Assembly: GCF_014212175.1 (NCBI RefSeq) | Contig: NZ_JACJVR010000019.1 | Location: 1-64,000, forward strand | Direction: 5' to 3' | DNA length: 64,000 bases | Source: Cohnella xylanilytica | Lineage (GTDB): Bacteria > Bacillota > Bacilli > Paenibacillales > Paenibacillaceae | Shown: in pieces, positions 45,201-52,182 of the stretch | Numbering within the stretch: the stretch's first letter is position 1 | How the letters are laid out: each line of letters starts with the position of its first letter | Notes under the pieces: generated by a model | Database searches by the model: none | What the model saw: only the letters and a program-made list of their open reading frames with translations | What the model was told of the DNA's origin: nothing | Program-made: the position numbers and the translations under genes

Positions 45201-46433
45201 GTTGCTCGCGGGGGAGGCGTTGCCCGCCGCGTCCTTCGCCTTCACGACGAACTGGTAGGCCGTGTTCGGCGAGAGGCCCGTCGCCTCCGCGCTCGTCGAC
45301 GTCCCGCTCGCGGAGGCGGCCAAGACGCCGTCCCGGTAGACGTCATAGCCGGCGACGCCGACGTTGTCCGTCGAAGCCGTCCAGCTCAGGCTTACGCTCG
45401 TATCCGTCTTGCCCGCAACCGTCAGGTTGGCGGGCGCCGTCGGAGCCTCGTCGTCCTGCACCGTCCCCACTTCGTAGACGGCGAGATCGTCGACGACGTA
45501 CGCTTCGTCCGTGCCGCCGGTGTCGACGCGGACGGAGAAGCCCAGCTCGAAGGTGGAGATGACGCGCTGCCCGCCGTTCGGCACGATCGCGAACCGGTAG
45601 GCGGAGATGTCGGCGTCGTTCACCGCCTGAAGCGTATCCGGCGCCGCGTTCAGATAGGCCGCCGTTCCGGCGATCGTCGTCGCCGCCACCGGGAAACGAG
45701 GAACGAGGTTGTTGTCGAAGTTGCCGAACTGGATTTGCGCGTAGATGTCCTTGGCGACCGGCTTGTCGCTCGCGGCGCTGCGGCGGAGCTTGTACTCGAG
45801 CACGAACTCGACCGCGGGACTGCCGACGGGCTTGCTGTAGATTTCGTTGATGCGATTTTTCAGGTTCCCCGTATTGGTGCGATAGTAAAAATAGCTGGAT
45901 ACGTTCGAGCCGTTCGAAGCGTCCCGCAGCTCGAGCGCGTTGTTCCCGTTCACCTGCACGATCTGCTGGCTGCCTCCGGACGACGCGTTCGACAGGACGA
46001 ACGGACTCGCACCTCCGTCGAAGCGCGCGTCCATGTCCGCCGCCAGCCAGTTGACCATCGCCTGCGTACCAGCCTCATTCTCTGCCGGCTGATTGACCGT
46101 CGACGGCTCTACGCCGCCTCCATCCTCTGCCGGCTGGTTGACCGTCGACGGCTCTGCGCCGCCTCCATCCTCTGCCGGCTGGTTGACCGTCGACGGCTCT
46201 GCGCCGCCTCCATCCTCTGCCGGCTGGTTGACCGTCGACGGCTCTGCGCCGCCTCCATCCTCTGCCGGCTGGTTGACCGTCGACGGCTCTGCGCCGCCTC
46301 CAACCTCTGCCGGCTGGTTGACCGTCGACGACTCTGCGCCGGCCTCATCTTCCGCGGACGCTTGACCGCCCGGCACGTATCCCGCCAGCAGCGTCATCGC
46401 CAGCAGCCAACCCGCGACTCTTCTTTTCCTCAT
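42258..46433 (-). CDS. Large secreted helical-toroid protein, candidate polysaccharide lyase or hydrolase
   Basis: 1391 residues from the ATG at 46433 (GGAGGT 8 nt upstream). Parts in order: signal peptide; a 15-residue tandem repeat, STVNQPAEDGGGAEP, about six times (28-114); a beta-rich domain (135-320); a fibronectin type III domain (325-415); a LamG/DUF1349-like domain (425-600); a Trp/Tyr-rich alpha-helical domain of about 570 residues (620-1195); a C-terminal LamG-like domain (1210-1391). The helical part (SRKQWLWDKTKTM, GSDHTSLAWAYFGG, NWIEDLPVVLRWHSDAP) looks like an (alpha/alpha) toroid but matches no family I can name. The GH105 gene in the cluster suggests it could be the lyase making unsaturated ends (inference). 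A cre-like site overlaps its promoter region. Confidence 0.7.
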   Translation of the reverse strand: MRKRRVAGWLLAMTLLAGYVPGGQASAEDEAGAESSTVNQPAEVGGGAEPSTVNQPAEDGGGAEPSTVNQPAEDGGGAEPSTVNQPAEDGGGAEPSTVNQPAEDGGGVEPSTVNQPAENEAGTQAMVNWLAADMDARFDGGASPFVLSNASSGGSQQIVQVNGNNALELRDASNGSNVSSYFYYRTNTGNLKNRINEIYSKPVGSPAVEFVLEYKLRRSAASDKPVAKDIYAQIQFGNFDNNLVPRFPVAATTIAGTAAYLNAAPDTLQAVNDADISAYRFAIVPNGGQRVISTFELGFSVRVDTGGTDEAYVVDDLAVYEVGTVQDDEAPTAPANLTVAGKTDTSVSLSWTASTDNVGVAGYDVYRDGVLAASASGTSTSAEATGLSPNTAYQFVVKAKDAAGNASPASNAVSATTNPSASGLPEPFGDRDVGAVGIAGSASYDAVTGTFAVRGSGADIWGTEDAFRFVYRPWTGYGQIVARVAGVQNAAEWTKAGLMIRADMTKQSPYAFMALTPGHGSIYQSRLQPGGASTLTNGSSTAAPYWVKLVRDESGISAFDSSDGTNWMPIKRETIALPETVYFGLAVTSHTNSRLAEATFDHVTISEAPPIESSYAPFPGTIESRKQWLWDKTKTMQEESGPINIAQYVAQILDGQNTAGNLRKLDAMFQTYDWEQYKTVAKMYAYLMVGDRFDAAMMDHVRSYFASYAYAALPQTENLRMSNYTAGYLVGQYFPDLADLNGNSGAALKSLNKANIEAMIDAGVHKGWAEYESPEYTFMTYFCLNALYQYSDEADLRQKAKMAMDVMWFEWANDWIDGYSISSISRAKGDSVSANDPSWRGSDHTSLAWAYFGGHRAQQAVGESDSSAPSMYRPFLEYLGFVLYDGMNYEPPEMAIRIGQKTDKDYTSRKTNLQNSSGRAMSIYRQAYVKPTWGLATEVQYNRVDNWIEDLPVVLRWHSDAPNPLFRLSTDQGTAPIGNYDQPATHRILQNGKTAIGVFKLENSPTTNFVNALFPDTGSIVARDEQGGWVLCDAGTMYFAFKMVKPYSWYYQTSTDPANKVKTTAQLHPTAQLLYSYNILRSQADKNGWVLETADASEYESFAAFKNAVLANATVDASHIDETNPRLIYRGLNGDTLDITFDSAAAAYNNTHRINGTPIGYASFKLFDTPWLTQDRNSNTFTASEGGETLTYDFANWTVTVGTGPAEEPLFADDFSGGLGNWDTFGSAAWQTQGSGAAAALTGTTTQTFPQRAVVKPARLPYAAQDYSLEYTARGDRFRTMFRYSSGTSYYFLEFKNTSVVELWKYAGSSTPVQVGAAVDIAGALPGFSLTDDHAYKLNVDGNAFALSVDGTPVASFADSDLTSGGVGFALKSVGPAVSLTVDGVTVSPIG
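46080..46350 (-). repeat. 45-bp in-frame tandem repeat in the 1391-residue protein
   Basis: About six copies of a 45-bp unit encode STVNQPAE(D/V)GGG(A/V)EP. The middle copies are almost identical at the DNA level, which points to recent duplication or homogenisation. Confidence 0.92.
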
Positions 46434-46464
46434 TGATCCGACCTCCGTAATTGGATTAAAATCC

Positions 46465-46478
46465 TGTAAGCGCTTGCA
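46465..46478. promoter_or_regulatory. cre-like CcpA site upstream of the 1391-residue protein
   Basis: TGTAAGCGCTTGCA matches TGWAANCGNTNWCA at all but one position (G for W) and is almost perfectly palindromic. It ends 31 bp upstream of the ATG, where it would block transcription when preferred sugars are present. Confidence 0.75.
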
Positions 46479-46597
46479 AAAATGCGACCGAAACACCCTC
46501 CCTTAATGCTCGTCGATGCCAAATCCGCTGCTTATCGGCCTCCCCTGCCGGCATCACCTCCTCTCTGCCGCTCCGGCTCCGGCGCTCTGGTGCTTCT

Positions 46598-46676
46598 CAT
46601 CCGATATTCCGCCTATGTGCGTAATCGGATGGATCTCATTGCGCCTCCATCCGATATGTCGCCCATGTGCGCAATC
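46598..46676. repeat. Two direct repeats at 50-bp spacing
   Basis: CATCCGATATTCCGCCTATG at 46598 and CATCCGATATGTCGCCCATG at 46648 share about 29 bp with four to five differences. Each contains an imperfect dyad around CTATGT/CCATGT. It may be a minimal relative of the 51/52-bp arrays elsewhere in the window, but with only two units. Confidence 0.6.
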
Positions 46677-47729
46677 TCATGCCTCTCTTGGCGCCGCTTC
46701 CCCGATGTTCCCGAGATCCGGCTCGACCCGCACCCGGATCCAGGCCGGGCGGCGTTCCCCCGGGCCGAGCCGCAAGCAGTCCCCGCACCGGATGGCGTCG
46801 TCGATGTCCGAGAACCGGGACGTGGACGGCTCCAGCGCGACGGTGTAGAGGTCCTCGTCGTTCCGGGACCAATAGCGCAGGCACGGGAACGTCTCGCGGT
46901 CCCAGCTCAGCTTCAGTTGCAGCCCGAGCGCCGGATTGCGGATGCCCGCTTCCCCTTCGCGGAATCCGAACAGAGGCGCGTAGCAATCCCCTCCGTTCGG
47001 CGACGGCGGCTCTACCTTGCGCAGATCTTTGCGTCCGCCGCCGGCAAGCCGCACCTCGCCCGGCTCTTCTTCGAACTTCTCCAGAGCCTCAAGTGCGCCG
47101 CGAGACTCGCCCCCCTCAAGCTTCTCCTCTTCGTACCGCCATACGTTGAACACCCGGCTTCCTTCCGGCAAAATCACCCGGGCGCTCTCGCCGACAAGCG
47201 GGCTGGCGAAAGCCGGATGGTGGGTCCAGATAAAAAGAATGTCCTCCCCTCCGACGTTCGTCACCTCTTCCGTCACGACCAGCTCGGGCTCCCCGGCGGC
47301 GAGCCGGAACGTCTTCTCGATCGCGAGAGGGGCGAACGGCAAGCTCGCCCGGCAGACCAACGTCGCGTCCGCCCCCTCGCTCCGAATCTCGTACTCCCAC
47401 GGGATCCCGGCCGACTCGCCTTCCCGCAGCCGGTCGACCTCCCGGCCGCCGAACCGCGCCCGGTTCGGAACGATGTCCTGCCAGCCGCCGGGATACGCTT
47501 CCGCGTAGTGCGTCAACCGGTCGGTCCGCAGGTCCCTTCCCCGCAGCGGCGCGAGTCCGCTCTTCGTCTTCAGGAGCAGGTCGGCGGCTAGCGGCTTGTA
47601 CGTCAGCTCCCACACGTCCGTCCCCTTGCCGACGAGCACGACCGCCCGCAGCCATTCGTTCTCCAGCCGAACCGCCTCGATGCCTTCGACCTCGACCTTC
47701 ACCGCTTCCGCCGCGTTCGCGCAGCTCAT
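46677..47729 (-). CDS. Aldose-1-epimerase-like (galactose mutarotase-fold) protein
   Basis: 350 residues from the ATG at 47729 (GGAGG 8 nt upstream). It has a beta-sandwich of the mutarotase/DUF4432 type. Visible blocks: GTDVWELTYKPLAADLLLKTKSGL, HYAEAYPGGWQDIVPN, FIWTHHPAFASPLVG and WDRETFPCLRYWSRNDEDLYTVALEPST. The two histidines and the late Glu are candidates for sugar binding and proton transfer. No signal peptide, so cytosolic. It lies upstream of and in line with the polysaccharide cluster, so it may handle the anomers of imported sugars. The exact sugar is not known. Confidence 0.75.
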   Translation of the reverse strand: MSCANAAEAVKVEVEGIEAVRLENEWLRAVVLVGKGTDVWELTYKPLAADLLLKTKSGLAPLRGRDLRTDRLTHYAEAYPGGWQDIVPNRARFGGREVDRLREGESAGIPWEYEIRSEGADATLVCRASLPFAPLAIEKTFRLAAGEPELVVTEEVTNVGGEDILFIWTHHPAFASPLVGESARVILPEGSRVFNVWRYEEEKLEGGESRGALEALEKFEEEPGEVRLAGGGRKDLRKVEPPSPNGGDCYAPLFGFREGEAGIRNPALGLQLKLSWDRETFPCLRYWSRNDEDLYTVALEPSTSRFSDIDDAIRCGDCLRLGPGERRPAWIRVRVEPDLGNIGEAAPREA

Positions 47730-47937
47730 CCTCTCATCCTCCTCGCTTGTAGCCCTCGTCAGCCGAAGGTCCTCAGCGCTCTCTCGTCCGTGCATCCGCC
47801 CTCCCCCTGTCACACCCTTCGGCCGCCCATGTTGATGCCTTCCGCCTCCGCTCAGGCAAATAAAACTGTGGATGACCCAAACACTATCGGAACTCATCCT
47901 GGATAAATCTGGATTCCAACTCGATTCTGCCTTGAGA
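47730..47937. other. Upstream region of the mutarotase-like gene
   Basis: The region carries the ribosome binding site and presumably the promoter of the mutarotase-like gene. No other gene is supported. Confidence 0.4.
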
Positions 47938-48190
47938 AAGGCGCCTTACTTGAGGTGGTGAATGAAAAATCATACAAAATCTGTTTCAGAAAGGCGCCTT
48001 GCTCGAATGTTGTACGAAAAAACATACAAAATCTGCTTCAAGAAGGCGCCATACTTAAACGGTGTACGAAAAATCGTACAAAATCTGCTTCAGGAAGGCG
48101 TCTTGCATGAAGGTTGTATGAAAAATCATATAAATTAGGATTTATCAACGCGATTCACCTAAATGTTGGATGAAAAATCACGCAAATCAT
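47938..48190. repeat. Tandem palindrome array C: five units, 52-bp period
   Basis: Palindromes with arms like TGTACGA and TCGTACA around an AAAA loop start at 47959, 48011, 48063, 48115 and 48167, exactly 52 bp apart. The unit at 48063 is perfect. The others show paired changes (TGTATGA with TCATATA or TCATACA). Each 34-bp spacer holds a conserved AAAATCTGCTTCA and, in four units, AAGGCG(C/T)C. The sequence is unrelated to array A, but period and layout are the same. AT-rich for this genome. Confidence 0.9.
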
Positions 48191-48195
48191 CCACA

Positions 48196-48243
48196 GAAAA
48201 GAAAGACGGGCACTCGGTGCGGAAGCGGCCGAAATACCCGTCT
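48196..48243 (-). terminator. Terminator of the sugar operon ending in the binding-protein gene
   Basis: Minus strand AGACGGGTA and TGCCCGTCT close a stem, followed by TTCTTTTC, just after the binding-protein gene. Confidence 0.75.
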
Positions 48244-48278
48244 GGAATGGAAGAGCGGCGCGTCGGAATCGTCTCGGC

Positions 48279-49874
48279 TTATTTGTTCGCCAGGAATTCG
48301 TCGATCTGCCTCTGGAGCTCGATCTGGATCTTCTTGGCGTTGCCTTCGGCTTCCTTCTTGAACTTCGCCCACGTCGAGTCCGGATCGACGACGCCGTCGA
48401 ACAGGGCGTTGTAATACTTGTCCGCGGTCGTGTTGTACAAGGTGATCTCGTTCATGACGGGAGTCGGGTCGAACGAGAAGCCGGTCAGAACGCTCGGCGT
48501 CAGGTTGGACGCGTCCTTGTTGAACTTGTAGTGCGCGATCGTCTCTTCGTCGAAGCCGGCGTTAAGCCGGTCCAGCGTCGGGTTCCACACCCAGGCGTAG
48601 CCGAACGGAGGATAGTTCGCGTCGAGCTGCTTGTACTGGTCGTCGCCGATCTTCTCGAAGTTCTTGCCTTCGATGCCGTAGGCGAGCAGGTCGTAGTTGT
48701 CCTTCTGCGCCGTCCAGTTCAGGAACATCATGGCGCGCTCCTTGTGCTTGCTGACCTTCGGGATCGCCAGGAAGTTCGCCTGCTGGAAGTTCGTGATGTT
48801 GGCGCCCTTCTCCATCTTGACGAAGGTGACCGGCTCGAGCTCCGCTCCCGGAGCGTTGGCGGCGATAGCCGCGGCCATGCTGGACGGCACGCCGAATTCG
48901 TTGTGCACGGCGACGGCGACCTTGCCCGATTGGATGACCGAGTCGATGTCCTTAAGCGCCAGAATGTCGGGATGAATAAGGCCGTCCGTATACAGCTTGC
49001 GGGCATCCTGGATCCACGACCAGACGCGCGGCTCCATCTCGTCGAACAGGTTGTACACCTTGCCGTCGTTGTTCTTGTAGTACAGCACGAGGCTCTGGCC
49101 GAGCGCGTCCGACCGCAGAATCTGCGGATCGTATTCCATGAACGCGCGGAACGCTCCCCACGAGACGTCCGTCGAGCTGCCTTGGCCGTAGGCGAGCAGC
49201 GGGATGACGTCCTTCTCGTTCTCCTTCACCTTATAAGCGAATTGGATCAATTCGTCGTACGTGCGAATCGGAGGCAGCCCGTACTTCTCGCGCAGGTCTT
49301 TGCGAACGAGGTACGTGCGTCCGGCCAGATGCGTGTTGCCCATCGGCAGCGCGTAGATCTTGCCTTGGAACTTGTTGGCGTCGAACATCTGCTGCGAGCG
49401 AACCTTCACCGCGTCCTGCCCGTACTTCGCGAGCAAATCCTCCAGCGGCTCGAAGTAGCCCGCGCTGATCATCTGCTGGATGTGCAGCCACGGCGCGTCG
49501 AAGATGAGGTCCACGTCTTCGCCGGACGCGAGCATGACCTGCGTCTTCTGGGCGAGATCGGACCATGGCACGAACACGACGTCGAGCTTGACGTTGATCG
49601 TGTCGGCCATGCGCTTCTCCGCTTCCTTGATGACGGCGTCCATGTCGGCCGGCCGGTCGCCGGGCAGCACGATCTTCAGCGTGACCGGATCGAGCTTGGC
49701 GGACCCGGACCCGGAATCCGACGCAGGAGCCGTCGCGGACGGTGAAGCGTTGCCGGTGCCGGAGGCACCCGGGGACGAGCCTCCCGAGTCGTTCGATTTG
49801 GAGCTGCATCCGGCGAGCGCGGCCAGGACCAGAGAAGCGGCCGCCATCGTCGCCACACTTTTTCCCATTCTCAT
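48279..49874 (-). CDS. Sugar ABC transporter binding lipoprotein
   Basis: 531 residues. Signal peptide with lipobox LAGC (C23) and a Ser/Gly/Asn tether. The mature part starts LDPVTLKIVLPGDRPADMDAVIKEAEKRM, a family 1 binding protein of the LipO-like branch. It is the last gene of the operon, 73 bp after the YtcP-like permease gene. It should feed the two permeases upstream. Confidence 0.92.
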   Translation of the reverse strand: MRMGKSVATMAAASLVLAALAGCSSKSNDSGGSSPGASGTGNASPSATAPASDSGSGSAKLDPVTLKIVLPGDRPADMDAVIKEAEKRMADTINVKLDVVFVPWSDLAQKTQVMLASGEDVDLIFDAPWLHIQQMISAGYFEPLEDLLAKYGQDAVKVRSQQMFDANKFQGKIYALPMGNTHLAGRTYLVRKDLREKYGLPPIRTYDELIQFAYKVKENEKDVIPLLAYGQGSSTDVSWGAFRAFMEYDPQILRSDALGQSLVLYYKNNDGKVYNLFDEMEPRVWSWIQDARKLYTDGLIHPDILALKDIDSVIQSGKVAVAVHNEFGVPSSMAAAIAANAPGAELEPVTFVKMEKGANITNFQQANFLAIPKVSKHKERAMMFLNWTAQKDNYDLLAYGIEGKNFEKIGDDQYKQLDANYPPFGYAWVWNPTLDRLNAGFDEETIAHYKFNKDASNLTPSVLTGFSFDPTPVMNEITLYNTTADKYYNALFDGVVDPDSTWAKFKKEAEGNAKKIQIELQRQIDEFLANK

Positions 49875-49947
49875 TGCAGTGACCTCCCAGTGTCGTTGTT
49901 CTACTCTCGATTGCTTCTATTCTCAACCGGATGTCTCCGAGTCAAGA

Positions 49948-50877
49948 CTACCCCTTCAGCGCGCCGATCGTAATCCCCTTGACGAAATATTTCTGAATGA
50001 ACGGGTACAGGAAGACGATCGGGCCGATGGTCAGGCACACGGTCGCAAGCTGGACCCCGTACGTCGGCAGCGGCTGGTTGTACACCGTCTGGCTTCCTCC
50101 CACGTAGGCGCTGATATTGATGTTCGAGATGAGCTGGCGGATCATCATCTGCAGCGGGTGAAGCTTGTAATCGTCGATGAACATAAGCGCCAGGAAAAAA
50201 TCGTTCCAATACTGAAGCGCGTAGAACAGCCCCACCGTCGCGATGACCGGCTTCGAGATCGGGAGAATGATCCGGAAGAAGATCTTCAGGTCGTTCGCCC
50301 CGTCGACCGTCGCGGCTTCGTTGATCTCGTAAGGAAGCGTGCGGAAGAAGGACACCATGATAAAGGCGAAGAACGGGTTCAGCAGGTACGGAAGAATAAG
50401 CGCCCAGAGCGTGTCCTTCAGATGCAGCCAATTCGCGATCAGAATATAGAAGCCGACGAGCCCCGCTCCGAAAATCATCGTGAAATAAGTCAGGAACGAC
50501 AGCGCGCTGCGGTACTTCACCTTCGGGTGGGCGAGGACGTAGGCGTACATCGACGTCACGAGGACGGCCAGCACGGTTCCGGCGACGGTCACGGTCGTGG
50601 AGACGAAGTAGCTGCTCGCCACCTGCTTGCCGTGCATGACGAATTGATAGGCGGACAAGGAGAAGTCCTTCGGCAAGAGCTGGTAGCCGTGCCGCTTGAT
50701 CGCCGACTCGTCCGCGAACGAATTGATCAGGACGAGCCAGAACGGCACGAAGCAGGCGAGCGCGAACAAGCCGGTGAAGGCGTACAGGAAGACTACGAAC
50801 GTCTTCTCGGTGAAGGAACGGTCGGTGCGGACCTTGACCGCGCGGGCCGTTCGGACCCGGGGAATGGAGTTTTCCAT
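49948..50877 (-). CDS. ABC transporter permease (YtcP type)
   Basis: 309 residues with about six helices. The EAA loop reads EINEAATVDGANDLKIFFRI and the C-terminus KGITIGALKG is typical. It starts 22 bp downstream of the partner permease, with an AGGAGG-type site in the gap. Confidence 0.92.
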   Translation of the reverse strand: MENSIPRVRTARAVKVRTDRSFTEKTFVVFLYAFTGLFALACFVPFWLVLINSFADESAIKRHGYQLLPKDFSLSAYQFVMHGKQVASSYFVSTTVTVAGTVLAVLVTSMYAYVLAHPKVKYRSALSFLTYFTMIFGAGLVGFYILIANWLHLKDTLWALILPYLLNPFFAFIMVSFFRTLPYEINEAATVDGANDLKIFFRIILPISKPVIATVGLFYALQYWNDFFLALMFIDDYKLHPLQMMIRQLISNINISAYVGGSQTVYNQPLPTYGVQLATVCLTIGPIVFLYPFIQKYFVKGITIGALKG

Positions 50878-50899
50878 GAGGCGTGTCGTCCTCCTTTTG

Positions 50900-51811
50900 T
50901 CAGAATAGGCTGGAATCCGGATCGATCTTCTTGGCGACGGCGTTGAAGATCACGATCGTGACGAGTCCCATGACCGATTGATAGAGTATGACGGCGGACG
51001 ACTTGCTGAAGTCGCCGAGCTGCCGCAGCGCCCGGTACGAATACGTGTCGATGACGTCGGTCGTCGGATAGAGCGGCGCCGTGTCGCCGACGATGCCGTA
51101 GATCATGCCGAAGTCCCCGTAGAAGATCCGGCCGACCCCGAGCAGCGCCAGGACGATGAGCACGTTGCGGATAAGCGGGATCGTTATATGGACGATCTGC
51201 TGGAATCGGGTCGCTCCGTCGATCCTCGCGCTCTCGTAATATTCGCCGGAGATGCCGGCGATCGCCGCGAGGAAGATGATCGAGTAGTAGCCCGCGAACT
51301 TCCAGACGTAGACGATCGTCAGGACGGCTGGCCAGATGCCGGGCATCAGGTACCAGTTGCGCGGCTCCAGCCCGTTGGCGGCGAGCGTCCGGTTCAGGAT
51401 GCCGTCGGTCGTGTTCAAGAAGGCGAACACCATCATGCTGACGACGAGCCACGAGATGAAGTAGGGCATGAAGATGAAGGATTGCGCGATTTTCTTATAG
51501 AGGCGGCTGGCGATCTCGTTCAGGAAGATCGCGAGAATCAGCGCGATTCCGAGCCCGCAGACGATGAACAGTCCGTTCAGGAAAATCGTGTTGAACGTGA
51601 CCGTGTACCAGTCGCTGCTCATGAAGAAAAACTTGAAGTTGTCGAAGCCGACCCACTTGCTCCCCCACAGCCCGTCCGACAGCCGGTACTTCTTGAACGC
51701 GATCAGATGCCCGGCCATGGGCACGTAAGCGAACACGAGCAGGAACAGCAGTCCGGGTACGGCCAGCAGGTATAAATATTTGTTTTTGGCGATCTCTCTG
51801 GCTATTGCCAC
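50900..51811 (-). CDS. ABC transporter permease (LplB type)
   Basis: 303 residues from a GTG at 51811 with GAGGAG about 11 nt upstream. N-terminal motif IAKNKYLYLLAVPGLLFLL, then VGFDNFKFFF and an EAA loop SGEYYESARIDGATRFQQI. First gene of the transporter part of the operon. The 371-bp gap upstream may hold an additional promoter. Confidence 0.92.
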   Translation of the reverse strand: MAIAREIAKNKYLYLLAVPGLLFLLVFAYVPMAGHLIAFKKYRLSDGLWGSKWVGFDNFKFFFMSSDWYTVTFNTIFLNGLFIVCGLGIALILAIFLNEIASRLYKKIAQSFIFMPYFISWLVVSMMVFAFLNTTDGILNRTLAANGLEPRNWYLMPGIWPAVLTIVYVWKFAGYYSIIFLAAIAGISGEYYESARIDGATRFQQIVHITIPLIRNVLIVLALLGVGRIFYGDFGMIYGIVGDTAPLYPTTDVIDTYSYRALRQLGDFSKSSAVILYQSVMGLVTIVIFNAVAKKIDPDSSLF

Positions 51812-52052
51812 TTGCGCAACGTCTCCTCTCCCGGTGCGATATTCGGTTTGCTATGACCCAAGCTTACGGTTCGTTCGAACGGTCTGTATAGTTCTCATCC
51901 GGGAGATTCGGCCGGATATCCCGCGATATCGCGAGATTCCCGAAGGTTCTGAATCCGGAAGCCGGGTTCGCGTCGCGGAGATCGGGGGTTCGGGAGGGGG
52001 ATCGGGGCCTTGCCGGGGCGCAGTTCCAGCTATCGCGGAGCTCCGACCGATC
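51812..52052. other. Intergenic stretch upstream of the transporter genes
   Basis: No gene is supported. A CGTTCGAACG dyad lies at about 51870-51880, and several CCGGATA/TATCCGG-like and GATATC patches at 51900-51935 could be regulator sites. The rest is GC-rich without visible signals. Confidence 0.4.
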
Positions 52053-52154
52053 GCGGCGCTGCGAAGGAGCGTGCAATGCGAGGGGGCGTGCAACGAGAAA
52101 GAACATGCATCGCGAAGGGGCGTACAACGAGATGAGGCATGCAACGCGAAGGGG
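52053..52154. repeat. 17-bp tandem repeat, five to six copies
   Basis: Units of the type CATGCAACGCGAAGGGG start at 52070, 52087, 52104, 52121 and 52138, exactly 17 bp apart, with a decayed copy at 52053. The last copy overlaps the hairpin after the AraC gene. Confidence 0.85.
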
Positions 52155-52179
52155 CCGCCTCCCGCGAGGCAGCCCCTCT
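52148..52179 (-). terminator. Hairpin directly after the AraC-type regulator
   Basis: GAAGGGGC and GCCCCTTC, extended by GCCTC/GAGGC, form a very stable stem 3 bp after the stop codon on the minus strand. There is no T-run, so partial termination or mRNA protection is likely. Confidence 0.55.
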
Positions 52180-52182
52180 TCT

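Noticed and set aside
46093-46365. Plus-strand periodic open frame opposite the 45-bp repeat
   Set aside because: The repeat unit is a multiple of three, so the opposite strand stays open; the minus-strand reading fits a secreted protein with a proper signal peptide.
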